Positions 10,931 through 24,705 of a stretch of 64,000 nt of DNA are shown here, piece after piece. The stretch spans positions 18,116,637 through 18,180,636 of the forward strand of contig NC_079214.1 in the NCBI RefSeq assembly GCF_029633865.1, read 5' to 3'. The notes beneath the pieces are model-generated. The model ran no database searches, was not told the DNA's origin, and was given only the letters and a program-made list of their open reading frames with translations. The position numbers and the translations under genes are program-made. Each line of letters starts with the position of its first letter. Position 1 is the stretch's first letter. This DNA is from Lampris incognitus. Lineage: Eukaryota > Chordata > Actinopteri > Lampriformes > Lampridae.

Positions 10931-13900
10931 AATAAGTGACCTTCACCAAGGTCATAGGCTCTGTTACTGTAACTTGGTGAGACTATGACAGGCCAGCCTC
11001 TGCTATAAAAGCAATGTAGAGTAAAGTGGTCCTTTAACGCCGACACTGGGAGAGAAAACAGATCCTAACTCAGCACTCTAGGGCGGCTTCAACCCAGAGC
11101 TGTAAAATAAATTCTTGCTGAGACGAGCTCAGGTCATCACAGTCATCATAATGTGTGTACAAAATGCAAAGGCATTGAAAAGTGCAGAAGGATAAGAGCG
11201 TCTCCTTGTTGGAGTGTTTTATACACTGTACACTATATTAAATTAGAGACAGAGAGTCCTGCAAAAGAGGCTCTGTAGACTGTCACCTTCAATTCCAGAA
11301 GAGCCACGCTAGCCATTATATTATCAGCTTATCACAGTTTTGTGCTTGTACAATATTTCATTGAGAAAGCGAAGAGCAATCTTTTTTAAACTGTGTAATA
11401 TTCGCTGATAGATGAGACTAATATATCACCAGGGTTTTCAAGTGAGAATAACAGCCGGTATTGGCACAGTCTTTTGAGATTATCCGCTGATAACTGAAAG
11501 GATTTTTCCCATCCAAGTCTTCAATTCACAAAAACAAGATTAACAAAGGTGTGAGAGGATTATGAGGGTGTATGCATTGGCAATTGTTGGGAAACAATAG
11601 CGAGCACAGATAAAAGATGCTTCGCCTCAGCCTTGTCATGTCAGAGTGCATGAAATCAGCGTTGTTCTGGTACCATCTACATCCTGTCACGCTCTCTTCT
11701 ACATCCACCTGTTGTGTATTTGTTTGAGTGTCTAATCTTGTTAATTTTTCACTTGTCCTTAATGAGACCCACAAGGGGGCAGTCATTTGTTGTTGTTCTT
11801 GTCAGTTCAGATGTGGCTTTGAGGGCCACGGTGAACTCCATTGGACCAATAATGGACGCAAACAAGAAAACATGCAAGGCCGTTAAACACTGACCAGCGG
11901 GCCTGACATACTACTGATATCCCCTCACTCTGGTGCAGTGTATGTTTCAGTTGCTGTCTATCCAGTAAGCTGTATACAAGGCTGCACTCTCAAACCGGAT
12001 GAAATAGAGCGTGCCGATGAAGAGAAATGTTGATTTCTCGTTACTCATTTGTAAGACTTGCTTGAATTTGTCTGTTTGTCATCTGCAGCACTCAAGAAAT
12101 GCAGCAGTCACAATGCCTCCTCTCTTCTTTGGCTGCACATTGATCTCTCTGTGTTGGGAATGGTAATGGCCTTTAGACGTGGTCAAACCACACTCTGGCT
12201 GGGTCTGACAGAGACATTCTTCTCACACGGAAATGTGGGTTGAATCTGTTATGCGGTTGAACAGCTGTGTTAGTAGCCAAATGTCTGTTCGCTGGCAGCC
12301 TTTGAGGCAGTCAAACTTATTGGTAGATCCTGCTCCAGATATAAAGTAAATGGAGTATATATGTTCGATAACATGCAATAATCATCTGCAAATGCTTCAA
12401 CCCACTTTGAGTAGAAATTTGGTTGCAATTATAACATAAGAAATATAAATATATAAATATAATATAAATTTGAACAATGATGTAATTTGACTTGCTTTTT
12501 ACCGTTTAACAGTGTTTGTATACACAACTGGATTTGTTCTCAAAGGTACACAGCAATTCCAAGCCCATTAAAACAAATACTACACATTTTTTGGAAGGAA
12601 AAAACAGCTTTACCAAGGAAATATCCCAGAGCATCAAATGGGGTTAGGTGTTGTTATCACACGAATTAACACACAGCAAAGGGGTGGGGTATTACTCTTT
12701 GTTAATCTGTATCAAGTCATGCAGACAGGTTTGTCCTGCGGCCAAAATATTTCCGCCCCAAAGTATATCGTCAGGAAATGCCTGGGAACTGTTTAAACCT
12801 GCCCATCTTATTCCAAAGTGCCAGAACATTGAAACAGGCAACCCTGAACAAATAACCCAGTCGTTTTTGGCTCGGTCCCTGCTATGGGCTCGCATGGCAT
12901 CTTCATCCACTCTCTCTGAAGTGAGCAGTTTGGAATTTGCCTTTCATGGCAGCGAACATAACAGAAATACTCTTTCATCCCATTGGGGCTCCGAGAAATG
13001 CGGTTGTGAAATATTTATCACATATGCTCTTGAATGAGTAACACTTCCCCCCCCCTTTCTCAACAACTGCTGTCGAGGTACCCCTAAGCAAGGTACTTAA
13101 ACCTAAATTGAATGACTAGAAAATGAGGCAGACCGTGTTTAAAAAAGAAAGAAGCTTGTGTGCTAAGCAAATCCTCCCCTGGATAAATAAAGTTTACAAA
13201 ACTTTCAAGTTTTCGCCTTAGATATCAACAGCATAAAAGGATGCATTGTGTTGTTGATATATTGTACTTTGTCATCCTATTTTTACTATACGGAATGTTT
13301 TATTCTTGCATATGTACTTTGGCATTTGGTCTCAAACATAGCTTTTGGGTTTACTTTGTAATCTCACTGCAGCCGAAACGGCACCAAAATACTCAGATGT
13401 GGCATAGTATATCAGTGGTGAGCCTCGCCTTCCTTGTATTTCCATTCATGCCATTAAGACCCAGTGGCTTACACCCCCTCAAAGGTGTGGGATTGAGCAT
13501 AAATTGGGGTTGGTTCTCAGGGGTAAAGGGGGTGAGATGAAGTTGAAATTCCTGCAATCACCGTGCTGACCCCTGACTTTAAGCAAGAATTTGAAGAAGA
13601 AGCTCCACATTCAACACCTGTCTGAGATGGATAAGATGATTTAAATAACCAGCAAGGAGGAAAAAAAAATGCAAACAGACTCTCTTGTACAACCCGGTTT
13701 CTTATGATTCTTTGCATTTAGTAACCTTCAGAAAAGGTCGAGCCGAACAGTATGTCTGTCCATCGGCGGGGATTTTCATGACCCATAAAGTGTAATCAAC
13801 ACCAAAGGCCTTGGATCAAAATGAGTAATGATATCTAGCCAGGGAGGCCGGTTCCCTTTTTAGAAACACAGCCCTCATGGAGGAGATAAGGAGAATGAAA

Positions 13901-15005
13901 ATAGCTGTTTTGCTATTCTGCTATCAGCGAGTACTGCATAATATAATCTGACTCAATGGCATATCAGCTCAATCACTTTGTCTGGTGGAGAGCGAGAGAC
14001 AGCAAAAAGAGAGAGACGGATAATGCAGAAGTAGAAAGGAATATTTTACCAAGAAATGGTTACACAAGTTAGACTTTTTTTTTCAGGTAAAAGAAGCGAG
14101 AATAATAGCAAAAAGAGGGAGAAAAATCAGTTAAACAAAAGCACCCAAGCACTTCTCTACTTTTTGACGAAGATCAATGAAATTTTTTGCATACTTCTCA
14201 ACTGTGTGGTTGGCCCAGCCAGTTCGTGTGCATATGCATGTAGTTAGGGCTGAGACATCCCTGCTCCCATGATGCACTTCTTTCCCGTTGCAACATCTTG
14301 CTGAATGGCATCATCATTATCCACAAGGGGCAAGTTGTCATCTCCTGATGTAAAGAGCCTGATGATAACAGATGAGAGCATGGTTAGGTCAGACCCCAAG
14401 CTATATTACAGACCTTTTATTTGCTCCATAACCCTGTGCACAGCATCTGATCCTCAGGCACAGAGCCCCTCTGGCTGCTCCAGTGTCTACACTAAAGACA
14501 AATAGTGATGAGGCTTTTGCTACCAAGGACCCGAGACTCAGAAACAACTTGAAGAGAGTCTGGGAGATTCGGCAGCAGCTCTCGGGTTCACTTCATGAAT
14601 TTTGTTCTTATAGACTCAACATTAGGACTAAACAAGCGAGCTCTTTAGAATTATTTTCTTATTCATTTGCTAGCTAATTTGGTTGTTTATTTATTGTTGC
14701 CGTTTTGTCACTATCATTGATGATTTTTATAATGATAATAATACATTACAATAATAACGAATATTAATGTATGGAAATCAATCATCAAATAAGTTGTGAT
14801 GTTTCTCATGTCTTGCAATATTGCAAAGTTTTTTTTCTCTATATCATCTGACTTTGTCAAATTTGAACTAACAAATGATGTATGGGAAATTGTCGTTCTG
14901 TATCTCCCACCATAATTTTAATGCTGGATGTTGGATTGGCCAATGAAGACAAAATATGAGAGTGATGGGTGCCGTCTGCAGGTGTCTTGTATTTAAAAGA
15001 CCATC
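10931..15005. other. unassigned DNA
   Basis: No exon or transposon ORF was seen. A degraded SINE-like tail sits at about 13065-13200: GAGGTACCCCTAAGCAAGG, then GGATAAATAAAGTTT. The 129-codon ORF at 12648-13037 has no recognisable domain; the stretch around 12720-13030 is non-repetitive and could be conserved non-coding DNA, unproven. Confidence 0.35.
12398..12443 (+). repeat. 46-bp exact duplicate, copy 2
   Basis: Identical to 6403-6448. Here it runs directly into an AT-rich TATAAATATA stretch. Confidence 0.85.
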
Positions 15006-15012
15006 GCAATAG

Positions 15013-15370
15013 TAGGCAGCATGGTGGCGCAGTGGTTAGCACAGTCGCCTTACAGCAAGAAAGTCCTGGGTTCGAACCCCGGGGTTGTCCAACTCTGGGA
15101 GTCGTCCTCTGTGTGGAGTTTGCATGTTCCCCCCGTGTCTGGTTTCCTCCGGGTGCCTCGGTTTCTTCTCACAGTGCAAAGACATGTAGGTCAGGTGAAT
15201 CCCCCTTACTAAATTGTCCCTAGGTGTGAATGTGTGTGTGTCAGCCCTGTGATCACCTGGCGGCCTGTACAGGGTGTCTCCCCGCCTGCTGCCCATTGAC
15301 TGTTGGGATAGGCTCCAGCATCCCGCGACCCGAATTCGGATAAGCAGCTTGGATAAAGGATGGATGGATA
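15013..15370 (+). repeat. SINE family A, full-length copy with target-site duplication
   Basis: Starts with the tRNA-like head: A box in TGGCGCAGTGGTTAGC and B box in GGGTTCGAACCCC. It continues through all family A landmarks and ends with a GGATGGATGGAT tail. It is flanked by a 7-bp direct repeat GCAATAG at 15006-15012 and 15371-15377, which marks the insertion site. Open frames across it are by-products of the repeat. Confidence 0.92.
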
Positions 15371-15377
15371 GCAATAG

Positions 15378-17667
<2,290 letters not shown>

Positions 17668-17708
<41 letters not shown>

Positions 17709-17806
17709 ATGTGTGTGTGTGTGTGTGTATGTGTGTGTGTGTGTGTATGTGTGTGTGTGTGTGTTTGCACATGAGTGTGTGTGCATGTGTTGGTGTGTGT
17801 GTGTGT
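17668..17806 (+). repeat. compound (AT)n-(GT)n microsatellite
   Basis: (AT)n at about 17668-17706 is followed by imperfect (GT)n with ATGT interruptions to about 17806. ORFs reading Tyr-Ile or Thr-His repeats here are artefacts. Confidence 0.97.
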
Positions 17807-18170
17807 AAGAGTGGGAGCTTGTGTATATGGATGATGGATGCATGAGACTGTAACCACATGTTTGCACACATTAGTGTGCATGTTCACGAGGATGTTTGTC
17901 CCATCACTGTGCTAGAATCTGCATTTTTCATCGCGGTAACCTTGTCAGCACTCACAGCTCCATTCCTTAGCTAACCTCCACAGGGGATCAACATCAATAG
18001 TATCAGTTACTTTCTTAATCACAACACTAAGTAAGGAGGACATTGGCATAGCCTTATACCTGTTTAGCAATTATCTATATCCTTTCTCCTCCTCCCTCAT
18101 TTCTCCTCGATTTCCACCTCATCAGGTCAATGGCACCCTCACACTGAACACACAAGCCTACCCCCGTCCT

Positions 18171-18261
<91 letters not shown>

Positions 18262-18297
18262 GTCTATATCTATATGTGTGTGTGTGTGTATATATAC

Positions 18298-18352
<55 letters not shown>
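18171..18352 (+). repeat. compound (TCTA)n-(GT)n-(TA)n microsatellite
   Basis: (TCTA)n tetranucleotide tract at 18171-18260, a short (GT)n at 18275-18289, then (TA)n at about 18303-18350. The last part abuts the AACTTTGTTAAGA motif that also follows a TA tract at 20486. Confidence 0.97.
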
Positions 18353-18354
<2 letters not shown>

Positions 18355-18410
18355 TTTGTTAAGAGAAACACTCAACGATAGGAAAAGTGCTCAACAAATA
18401 AGGAGCAAAA

Positions 18411-18473
18411 TAATCCAGTGATTCAAGTAAATTATTTGTGAGCTTGTTTCATGCCATGAGCAATAATCAGCGT
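18411..18473 (-). repeat. inverted copy of the GGCATGAAAC repeat unit
   Basis: The reverse complement matches the units at 20411-20471 and 20505-20565, sharing CATGGCATGAAACAAGCT, TTTACTTGAATCA and CTGGATTA. It lies just outside the BEL/Pao relic, opposite in orientation to the two copies on the other side. Confidence 0.75.
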
Positions 18474-18619
18474 GGTACAGTTGCTAATTAAGGATAATTT
18501 AACCTTGAATATTCCTGTAAGAAGATACTACAAACTGTGGAATAAAATACCTGCTTTATCCTTTCTTACACCGGAGTCCTGTGGACGTTTTATCCTTAAC
18601 GTACATGAGTTAAGTCCAA

Positions 18620-20340
18620 GCAATCATTGAGCTTCAACCCCCATATTCGTAAGAAACACGTGTGGCTCGGTCGCTGCTTGGCTTAAACCCATGACAAACG
18701 CGCAGTGGACTTTGTTGCTGCTGTTCTTCAGTAGCATGTAATTAACTGTCCCAAAACCTTCTTCGCTAGCATCAGTGAGGTGGTGCACTTGGCTGAATAC
18801 TGCTTCACCAAAGCCTGCAGGCTTGAAACGCCTAGTGACACTGAGGTCCACTAGCTGGTGAAGCCCTGTCCTCCAAGCAGACCACTCACAAGTGAACTCA
18901 TCAGGTATCAGGACATCCCAGCCTAGCTTTAGTCTGCAGAGCCTTTGCAGGATTCACTTTGCTGGGAGCACGACTGGTGCCAAGATACCCGATGGATCAT
19001 AAACAGAACTGATGATGGATAAGATGGTTCTCCTGGTGGGTGCTTTGTCTGGTATGATGATCTTGAACCAGAAGCTGTCGGACTGGGTACATCAATCAAA
19101 ACCCAAATCTCTCTCTATGGGAAGCGCATCTCAATCCAGGTCAAGGTATTTAACCTCTCCTCTCTCTCCTCTTCTGGGATGGCAGACAGCACAGCCCTGC
19201 TGTTGCTTACCCACTTGGTGAGTCTGAATCTGCCCTTTGCACATACAGCTCGCAAGGTGTGGTACAACAACACTGCCTCTTATTCTGAGAGGACTGATTT
19301 AAGACAATCGTCCATGTAGAAGTTGTGCAGCACCGTGTCGACTGCTTGGACGTTGGAGTGATCTCTGCTGTCTTCGGCACATTTCCGCAGGGCGAAGCTG
19401 ACACAGCTCAGAGATGAGGCTGCACCAAACAAGTGCACCACCATCTTGTACTCCTCCATCTCCTGACTGATGTCGCCTGATGTCCACCAGAGGAACCGGA
19501 GAAGGTCAGAGTCTTCATCTGGCACCTTAACTTGGTGGAACATCGCTTCCACATCGCCCATCACTGCCACTTCCTCTTGCCTGAACCTGGTGATGACACC
19601 AAGGGGAGTGCTAGTGAGACTTGGTTCCTCTAGAAGCTGATCATTCAGAGTGCTGCCCTGGTAAGATGCTCCACAATCAAAGACCACTCTAATCTTCTGC
19701 TTCTTGGGGTAATAAACCCCATGATGCGGCAGGCGCTAAACTCTGCCATCGTCACGGCTGAGGTCTTTGCTGGGTACCTTCACGGCATAGCCTTTATCAA
19801 TGATGCCACCTATGAACATTTGAGCACTCTGCATGGAATGTTGGGTTCTTCACAAACTTCTGCCTTAAGTTCAGAGCGTGCTGCTCAGCTGTCCTACAGT
19901 TGTTGGGCATCTTCATGTCCTTATTCCTCAGTGACAGGGCGATGTTGTAATGTCCCTCCACAAGTCCAGCTGACTGTGAGGCCATGTCAAGGAACTGAAG
20001 AGCCTCTCTGGACATCACCAGCTTATCGTTTTGCTTGCACTCAGGAAAGTCACTCTTCAACTGCTGACTCCAGAGTTCATCCAGTCTGGCAACTGATATA
20101 CGGTTGGCTGAAACCTGTATCAGCCCACTTGTTGTACCGTGGCCAGTGCCTTCTCGGAGAAGTCCATTGATGATCCAGCCAAGTCGTGTTCTTACCGCAT
20201 ACGGATCGTCGCCTATGATGGCAATGACCTGCCAGGGTTCAATAGCCTTGGGCGCATTAGTCCCAATAAGCAGTCCTATCTCTGCATCTATTTTGGGGAG
20301 TAATACCTGCTGAAGATGAGGGCACTTGTCGACATCGTCT
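18620..20340 (-). pseudogene. BEL/Pao LTR-retrotransposon pol relic
   Basis: Read on the minus strand, three degraded blocks occur in the order expected for a BEL/Pao pol gene. At 19797-20400 is the conserved region before the reverse transcriptase (LLIGTNAPKAIEPW, then DDPYAVRTRLGWIINGLL). At 19280-19690 is reverse transcriptase, with the first catalytic-aspartate block (VAVMGDVEAMFHQVKVP) and the FYMDDCLKS block that carries the Tyr-Met-Asp-Asp motif. At 18624-18860 is the RNase H start (VHHLTDASEEGFGTVNYM). The blocks are in different frames and separated by stops and gaps. No LTR pair, gag or integrase was found, so the element cannot be autonomous. Nearest alternative would be another LTR class, but the DVEAMFHQV wording is characteristic of BEL/Pao. 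Confidence 0.85.
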
Positions 20341-20410
20341 TGTAAGGGATTGTTACCTTTAGTTGACAGGTTAACGCAGTTGCCTGTGGTGCGGGAGACC
20401 CAGGTTCGCG
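20341..20410 (+). repeat. tRNA-like repeat head, also seen at 57002 and 57225
   Basis: Contains TTAGTTGACAGGTTAACG, GTGGTGCGGGAGACCC and a B-box-like GGTTCGCGTTA. Two better copies occur inside the insertion at 56521-57316. It may be a SINE head or part of an LTR element; its position next to the BEL/Pao relic leaves both open. Confidence 0.55.
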
Positions 20411-20570
20411 TTATGGCATGAAACAAGCTTGTACTGTCTCATAAAGAATTTACTTGAATCATTGGATTTTATATATATATATATAACTTTGTTAAGATGA
20501 TTGCTTATGGCATGAAACAGGCTTGTACTGTCTCATAAAGAATTTACTTGACTCACTGGATTATATATAT
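20411..20570 (+). repeat. two tandem units of a TA-rich repeat, period 94 bp
   Basis: TTATGGCATGAAACA, GCTTGTACTGTCTCATAAAG and AATTTACTTGA occur at 20411-20471 and again at 20505-20565. They are separated by (TA)n and AACTTTGTTAAGATGATTGC. The inverted copy at 18411-18473 and the AACTTTGTTAAGA at 18353 complete the set. Confidence 0.8.
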
Positions 20571-20571
20571 T

Positions 20572-20941
20572 GGGGCGGCACGGTGGTGCAGTGTTTAGCG
20601 CAGTCACCTCACAGCAAGAAGGTCCTGGGTTTAAGCCCTGGGGTAGTCCAACCTTGGGAGGTTTTCCCGGGTCGGCCTCTGTGTGGAGTCTGCACGTTCT
20701 GTCCGTGTCTGCGTGGGTTTCCTCCCACAGTCCAAAGACATGTAGGTCAGGTGAATTGGCTGTACTCAATTGTCCCTAGGTGCGAATGTATGTATGTGTG
20801 TGTGGGTGGGCCTGTGATGGTCTGGCGGCCTGTCCATGTTGTTTCCCCACCTGTCACCCAATGCCTGCTGGGGTAGGCTCCAGCATCCCCGCGATCCTGA
20901 GGGCAGGCTACAACTCGGTTTGGATAATGGATGGATGGATG
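20572..20941 (+). repeat. SINE family A, near full length
   Basis: Begins GGGGCGGCACGGTGG, with an A-box-like TGGTGCAGTGTTTAGC and a decayed B box (GGGTTTAAGCCC). All downstream family A landmarks and the GGATGGATGGAT tail are present. No clean target duplication was found. Confidence 0.9.
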
Positions 20942-21030
20942 GATTGGAGCATCTTCAAACTTTACCATCATAATAGACAGAGTTCAGTCCATATCACCAA
21001 TCTTATGTGCAAACTCATTTAGTTAGAAAC

Positions 21031-21428
21031 GTTTTTTTTTTAATTTATTTCTGATTTTTCCCTTTTTCTCACGATTTAGTGGCCAATTGATCCCTATTTT
21101 AGTTCAAACACCCACCCCTGTACTGCATGTGTTCGCCAACTGCATCTCTCCGAGAGGCAGTCTCGAAGGAGACGCCTCGCCACTTTCGTGACAAGGCGAA
21201 TCCAGGCCGAACCACTGCTTTTTCCAACACACTGATCACAGAGACGCATTCATGTGACAAACACAAACCGACTCTGCCCCCCTCCCGAAGACAACGTTGC
21301 TAATTATCACTGCTTCATCGAGTCCGGCCATAGTCAGATCTGATGAGACCGGGGCGTGAACCCCGGTCCCCAGTGGGCAACTGCATCGACACAAAGCCGA
21401 TGCTTAGACCGCTACACCACCGCGGACC
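21031..21428 (-). repeat. tRNA-derived SINE (family C) with 15-bp target duplication
   Basis: Read on the minus strand it starts with a tRNA-like head: GGTGGTGTAGCGGTCTAAGC (A box region) and CGGGGTTCACGCCCC (B box). It continues through GAGGCGTCTCCTTCGAGAC and ends in a T-rich/A-rich tail at the low-coordinate end. Flanking CATTTAGTTAG-A/G-AAC repeats at 21016-21030 and 21429-21443 differ at one base, showing a retroposed insertion. Confidence 0.88.
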
Positions 21429-21443
21429 CATTTAGTTAGGAAC

Positions 21444-23295
21444 TTTAAAGAAATTTTAGACTTAGTCTTAAAGCAGTGGTGAATGGTGTCACTTGGGGCA
21501 ATGGTTACTTTGTCTAAAATAGTTCAGAGAGGAGGAACTCAATCTCCAAGCCTTATCGCCACCAGAACCTTTCAGTAATAAACCAAAAGTTGTTTCTGAA
21601 TTTGCTTGTTGCAAGCTTGCTTTATTTTCAGTCCTTCTTCATGCATTTACAAAATAATGTAAATACAACATTTTGCATTCTGTCTCTGTCACACCCACAT
21701 TGATGCCTCAACTTATTAAATGATTGGACTTTTCGCTTTTTAGAGGAAGCCAAATGATTTACATAGCAGTATTGGGTCCAAACCAAATTTCTCCTTGGGG
21801 ACTGTGGAGGCAGTCGTGACTGCTGAACCTGGACGGGGTGGGATAGGGAGTAAGGGGAAGGTAAATTAGTTGAATGTTTCAGCCTGTCACTTGCATAATT
21901 ACATTTTGTTTTGTTTTTATAATGTTTATTTTATGAGGTACGCAGTAGTCTATCAATACATTAGTACTTTCCTGTTCTTACTTACAGAATTATTATTATA
22001 TCTTACTTTTATAATTACTTTCCATCATTTTGTTGAGCTTTGGTTATGAAACAAATGAACAAGATACATTTAAGATATCTTTCATTTCTTAAATATCCAG
22101 CTAAAACCATTGTGTTTTAATCACTTGGTCCCGACCAGAACAGAGACTTTGTGTAAATGAACTCCCATCAAATGTTTTCCTTATATTTTAACAGTAACTC
22201 AAAATGAAGCCAATTATTTTGGCCCTTCATCTTGATTGGCTCAAAAAGTCACTCTCAATACTATTGTGTAGGTTCACATAGTTGTTTTTTTTATGCCTTA
22301 CTAAAGGAAAAATATGCAAATTATTTCATTATTGAAGACATTTTAATCATGTCCTGGTACCTGATTTTCAGCCAAGTCAAGAGCGCAGGTGCCATGTGTC
22401 CCTTCCCAAATGAAAATGGGTTTAATGGAAAGCAGGTGGGTCCTCCAAACACCAACTAGTCAGACAGTATGCCTAAATGGGGCTTATAACAGGCAACCTC
22501 AGCTGTTGTATCACTGCTGTGGTAAAGTGGAAGTTATGCTTTTAGATGAAATAAACTACCCAATCAGAGACATTGCAATTAGAGCAGAACAGAGGATTTG
22601 GTTCTGCTCCTCAGTTACAATGCCAATCATTTATGGCCATATACACATAGGGCATGTGGGCATGTGGGGTGACAGCTGGCAAGATCAAGCTGCCAACAGC
22701 CTTACTTTATATTAAACATTCAGGTTTTAGTATTTTGCTGTGTGGTCACAGCAGAGATAACAGATATTTGGAACAAAAAAAGACATGGCTAACGTGTCAA
22801 CATAAAAAACTGGTAAACAAAATATAAAACAAACAGTCTGGGATCCTTGCATCCAACTACATCAGGGCCAGCCCTAAAATGCGAATGTCTGTCCATGATC
22901 ATGTTTAGAGTGACTGAGTGATCATGTTATACGATTGGGCTGCTGGATCAGGTGACCAACGACATCACTGGAATTGCACGATTGGTCAGCCGACCAACGA
23001 CATAACTGGTAAACATGGAAGTGGGAGTTTCCATATTGTCTGTTGCCCTTTCAAAATACATTGGTTCAGCGGTTCCAGCTCGTTCCACATTTATTGCACA
23101 CTAACAAATGGACTATATTGCTGCTCGTGGATAACTAACTTGAAGCTAAAATGGAATACTGCTCTTTCTGCACTTTAACAGTCAGGCATAGAGCAGAGTG
23201 GGAGAGAAAATATGGAGCTAAATCCAGGCCAATTTGAAAGAAAAAAAATTATAATTGAAATACAAAAATGTGAAACTGAAAATTCAAGTTTTGAT
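21444..23295. other. unassigned DNA
   Basis: No exon or recognised repeat was found. ORFs of 75-108 codons at 22232-22715 have no recognisable domain. Confidence 0.35.
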
Positions 23296-23686
23296 CTTTC
23301 ATCCATCCATCCGATCTCTGAACCGCTTATCCTGCTCTCAGGGTTGCGGGGATGCTGGAGACTATTCCAGCTGTCATTTGGCAGCAGGTGGGGAGACACC
23401 CTGGACAGGCCGCCAGTCCATCACAGGGCTGACACACACACACACACCCCCATTCATACCTAGGGACAATTTAGTACGGCCGATTCACCTGACCTACATG
23501 TCTTTGGACTGTGGGAGGAAACCGGAGCCCCCGCAGGAAACCCACGCAGACACGGGGAGAACATGCAAACTCCACACAGAGGACGACCCGGGATGACCCA
23601 CCAAGGTTGGACTACCCTGGGGCTCGAACCCAGGACCTTCTTGCTGTGAGGTGACCGGACTAACCACTGCGCCACTGTGTCACCAA
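23296..23686 (-). repeat. SINE family A, near full length, reverse orientation
   Basis: Starts at the low-coordinate end with the CATCCATCCATCC tail and ends with the reverse of the tRNA-like head: B box GGTTCGAGCCCC, A box TGGCGCAGTGGTTAG. It includes an (AC)n stretch at about 23431-23448, equivalent to the (GT)n of the plus copies. Confidence 0.9.
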
Positions 23687-24705
23687 GTTTCTTAAAGTGG
23701 TTTTGAACAGATGCTCGGTGGCTGTGGTCCCAGGCCCCCGCAGTGTCAATGCTACACCAATACCTTGACCAATTTGAGCATAAAACAAGCTTGACAAAAG
23801 CTGTCATGGTATTTAAAGTGTCATATACAGGTGCGTTTGTGTCTTCTATGTTTTGAGCTCATTTGAAGCTAAGGGTCCATTTTGAGACCTTCAGATTGTA
23901 GGGTACCATCTGAATCATGAATGATAAAGTTAGCTCTCTTAACAGGTCTGTTTGTGCGGCTGAAGTTGAATTTTTGAAGATATTGATAAAAGTAGGTAAA
24001 AGCCACAAAAAAAGTTTTGATCTTGAACTTTGAAAATTACATGAATGTATTCAAACTAAAAATAAGTGTAGGAATGTTTTTTTTCAGGTAAAATATAATT
24101 TTGATTAAGTTCTGGAATTGTTTTGAATTGTTGATTTTTATTTTTCACTTTCATATATATTTTGATATTTGGGGTCATTTTTTCAGTTAAAGATTTTATG
24201 TTTTCAGATTCAGATCTTTTTGTTTACAGTTTCAAATCTTATATTTCAGTTTCAGGTTTTTTATTCACTTTCAGATGGTATTTTTTAAGTTTCAGATATT
24301 TGGCCTTTATCTAGCTCAGGCGGCGTGGCATCAGCTGAGAGTAGCATGGACTCATGAGGGACAGCATAACAGGGCTGAGGACCTTCCTCAATCACGGTGC
24401 CCTCAGGAAACATCAAGTATGACTCAACTCTTTCTATATACCATATACACTGATTGGCAGTGAAAAAACTGACGCCAGTGTAAAAGTTCAGTTTAGCTCT
24501 TTTAGACCATAGTTGGCACCAATCGCTGTATAAGAGCGATAAACTTTGCCAGACTGTGCAGTTCAACAGCCACACTTTAAGGATTGATTTTCCTCACTTC
24601 CACATACCACTGTGAACGCAGCATAGTATCCACTTGCAATGATATCTGCTCCACCAGGACAACCTGCTGGCGCCAGCATGCATGTTACCTATTTTTTTAA
24701 TAGAT
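23687..24705. other. unassigned AT-rich DNA
   Basis: The stretch at about 24130-24300 is a loose tandem of TTCAGATTT/TTTCAGTTTC words, probably decayed simple sequence. No gene was seen. Confidence 0.35.

Noticed and set aside
20341..20410. Functional tRNA gene
   Set aside because: Only a tRNA-like B box and partial A box; no full cloverleaf, and related copies sit in repeats.
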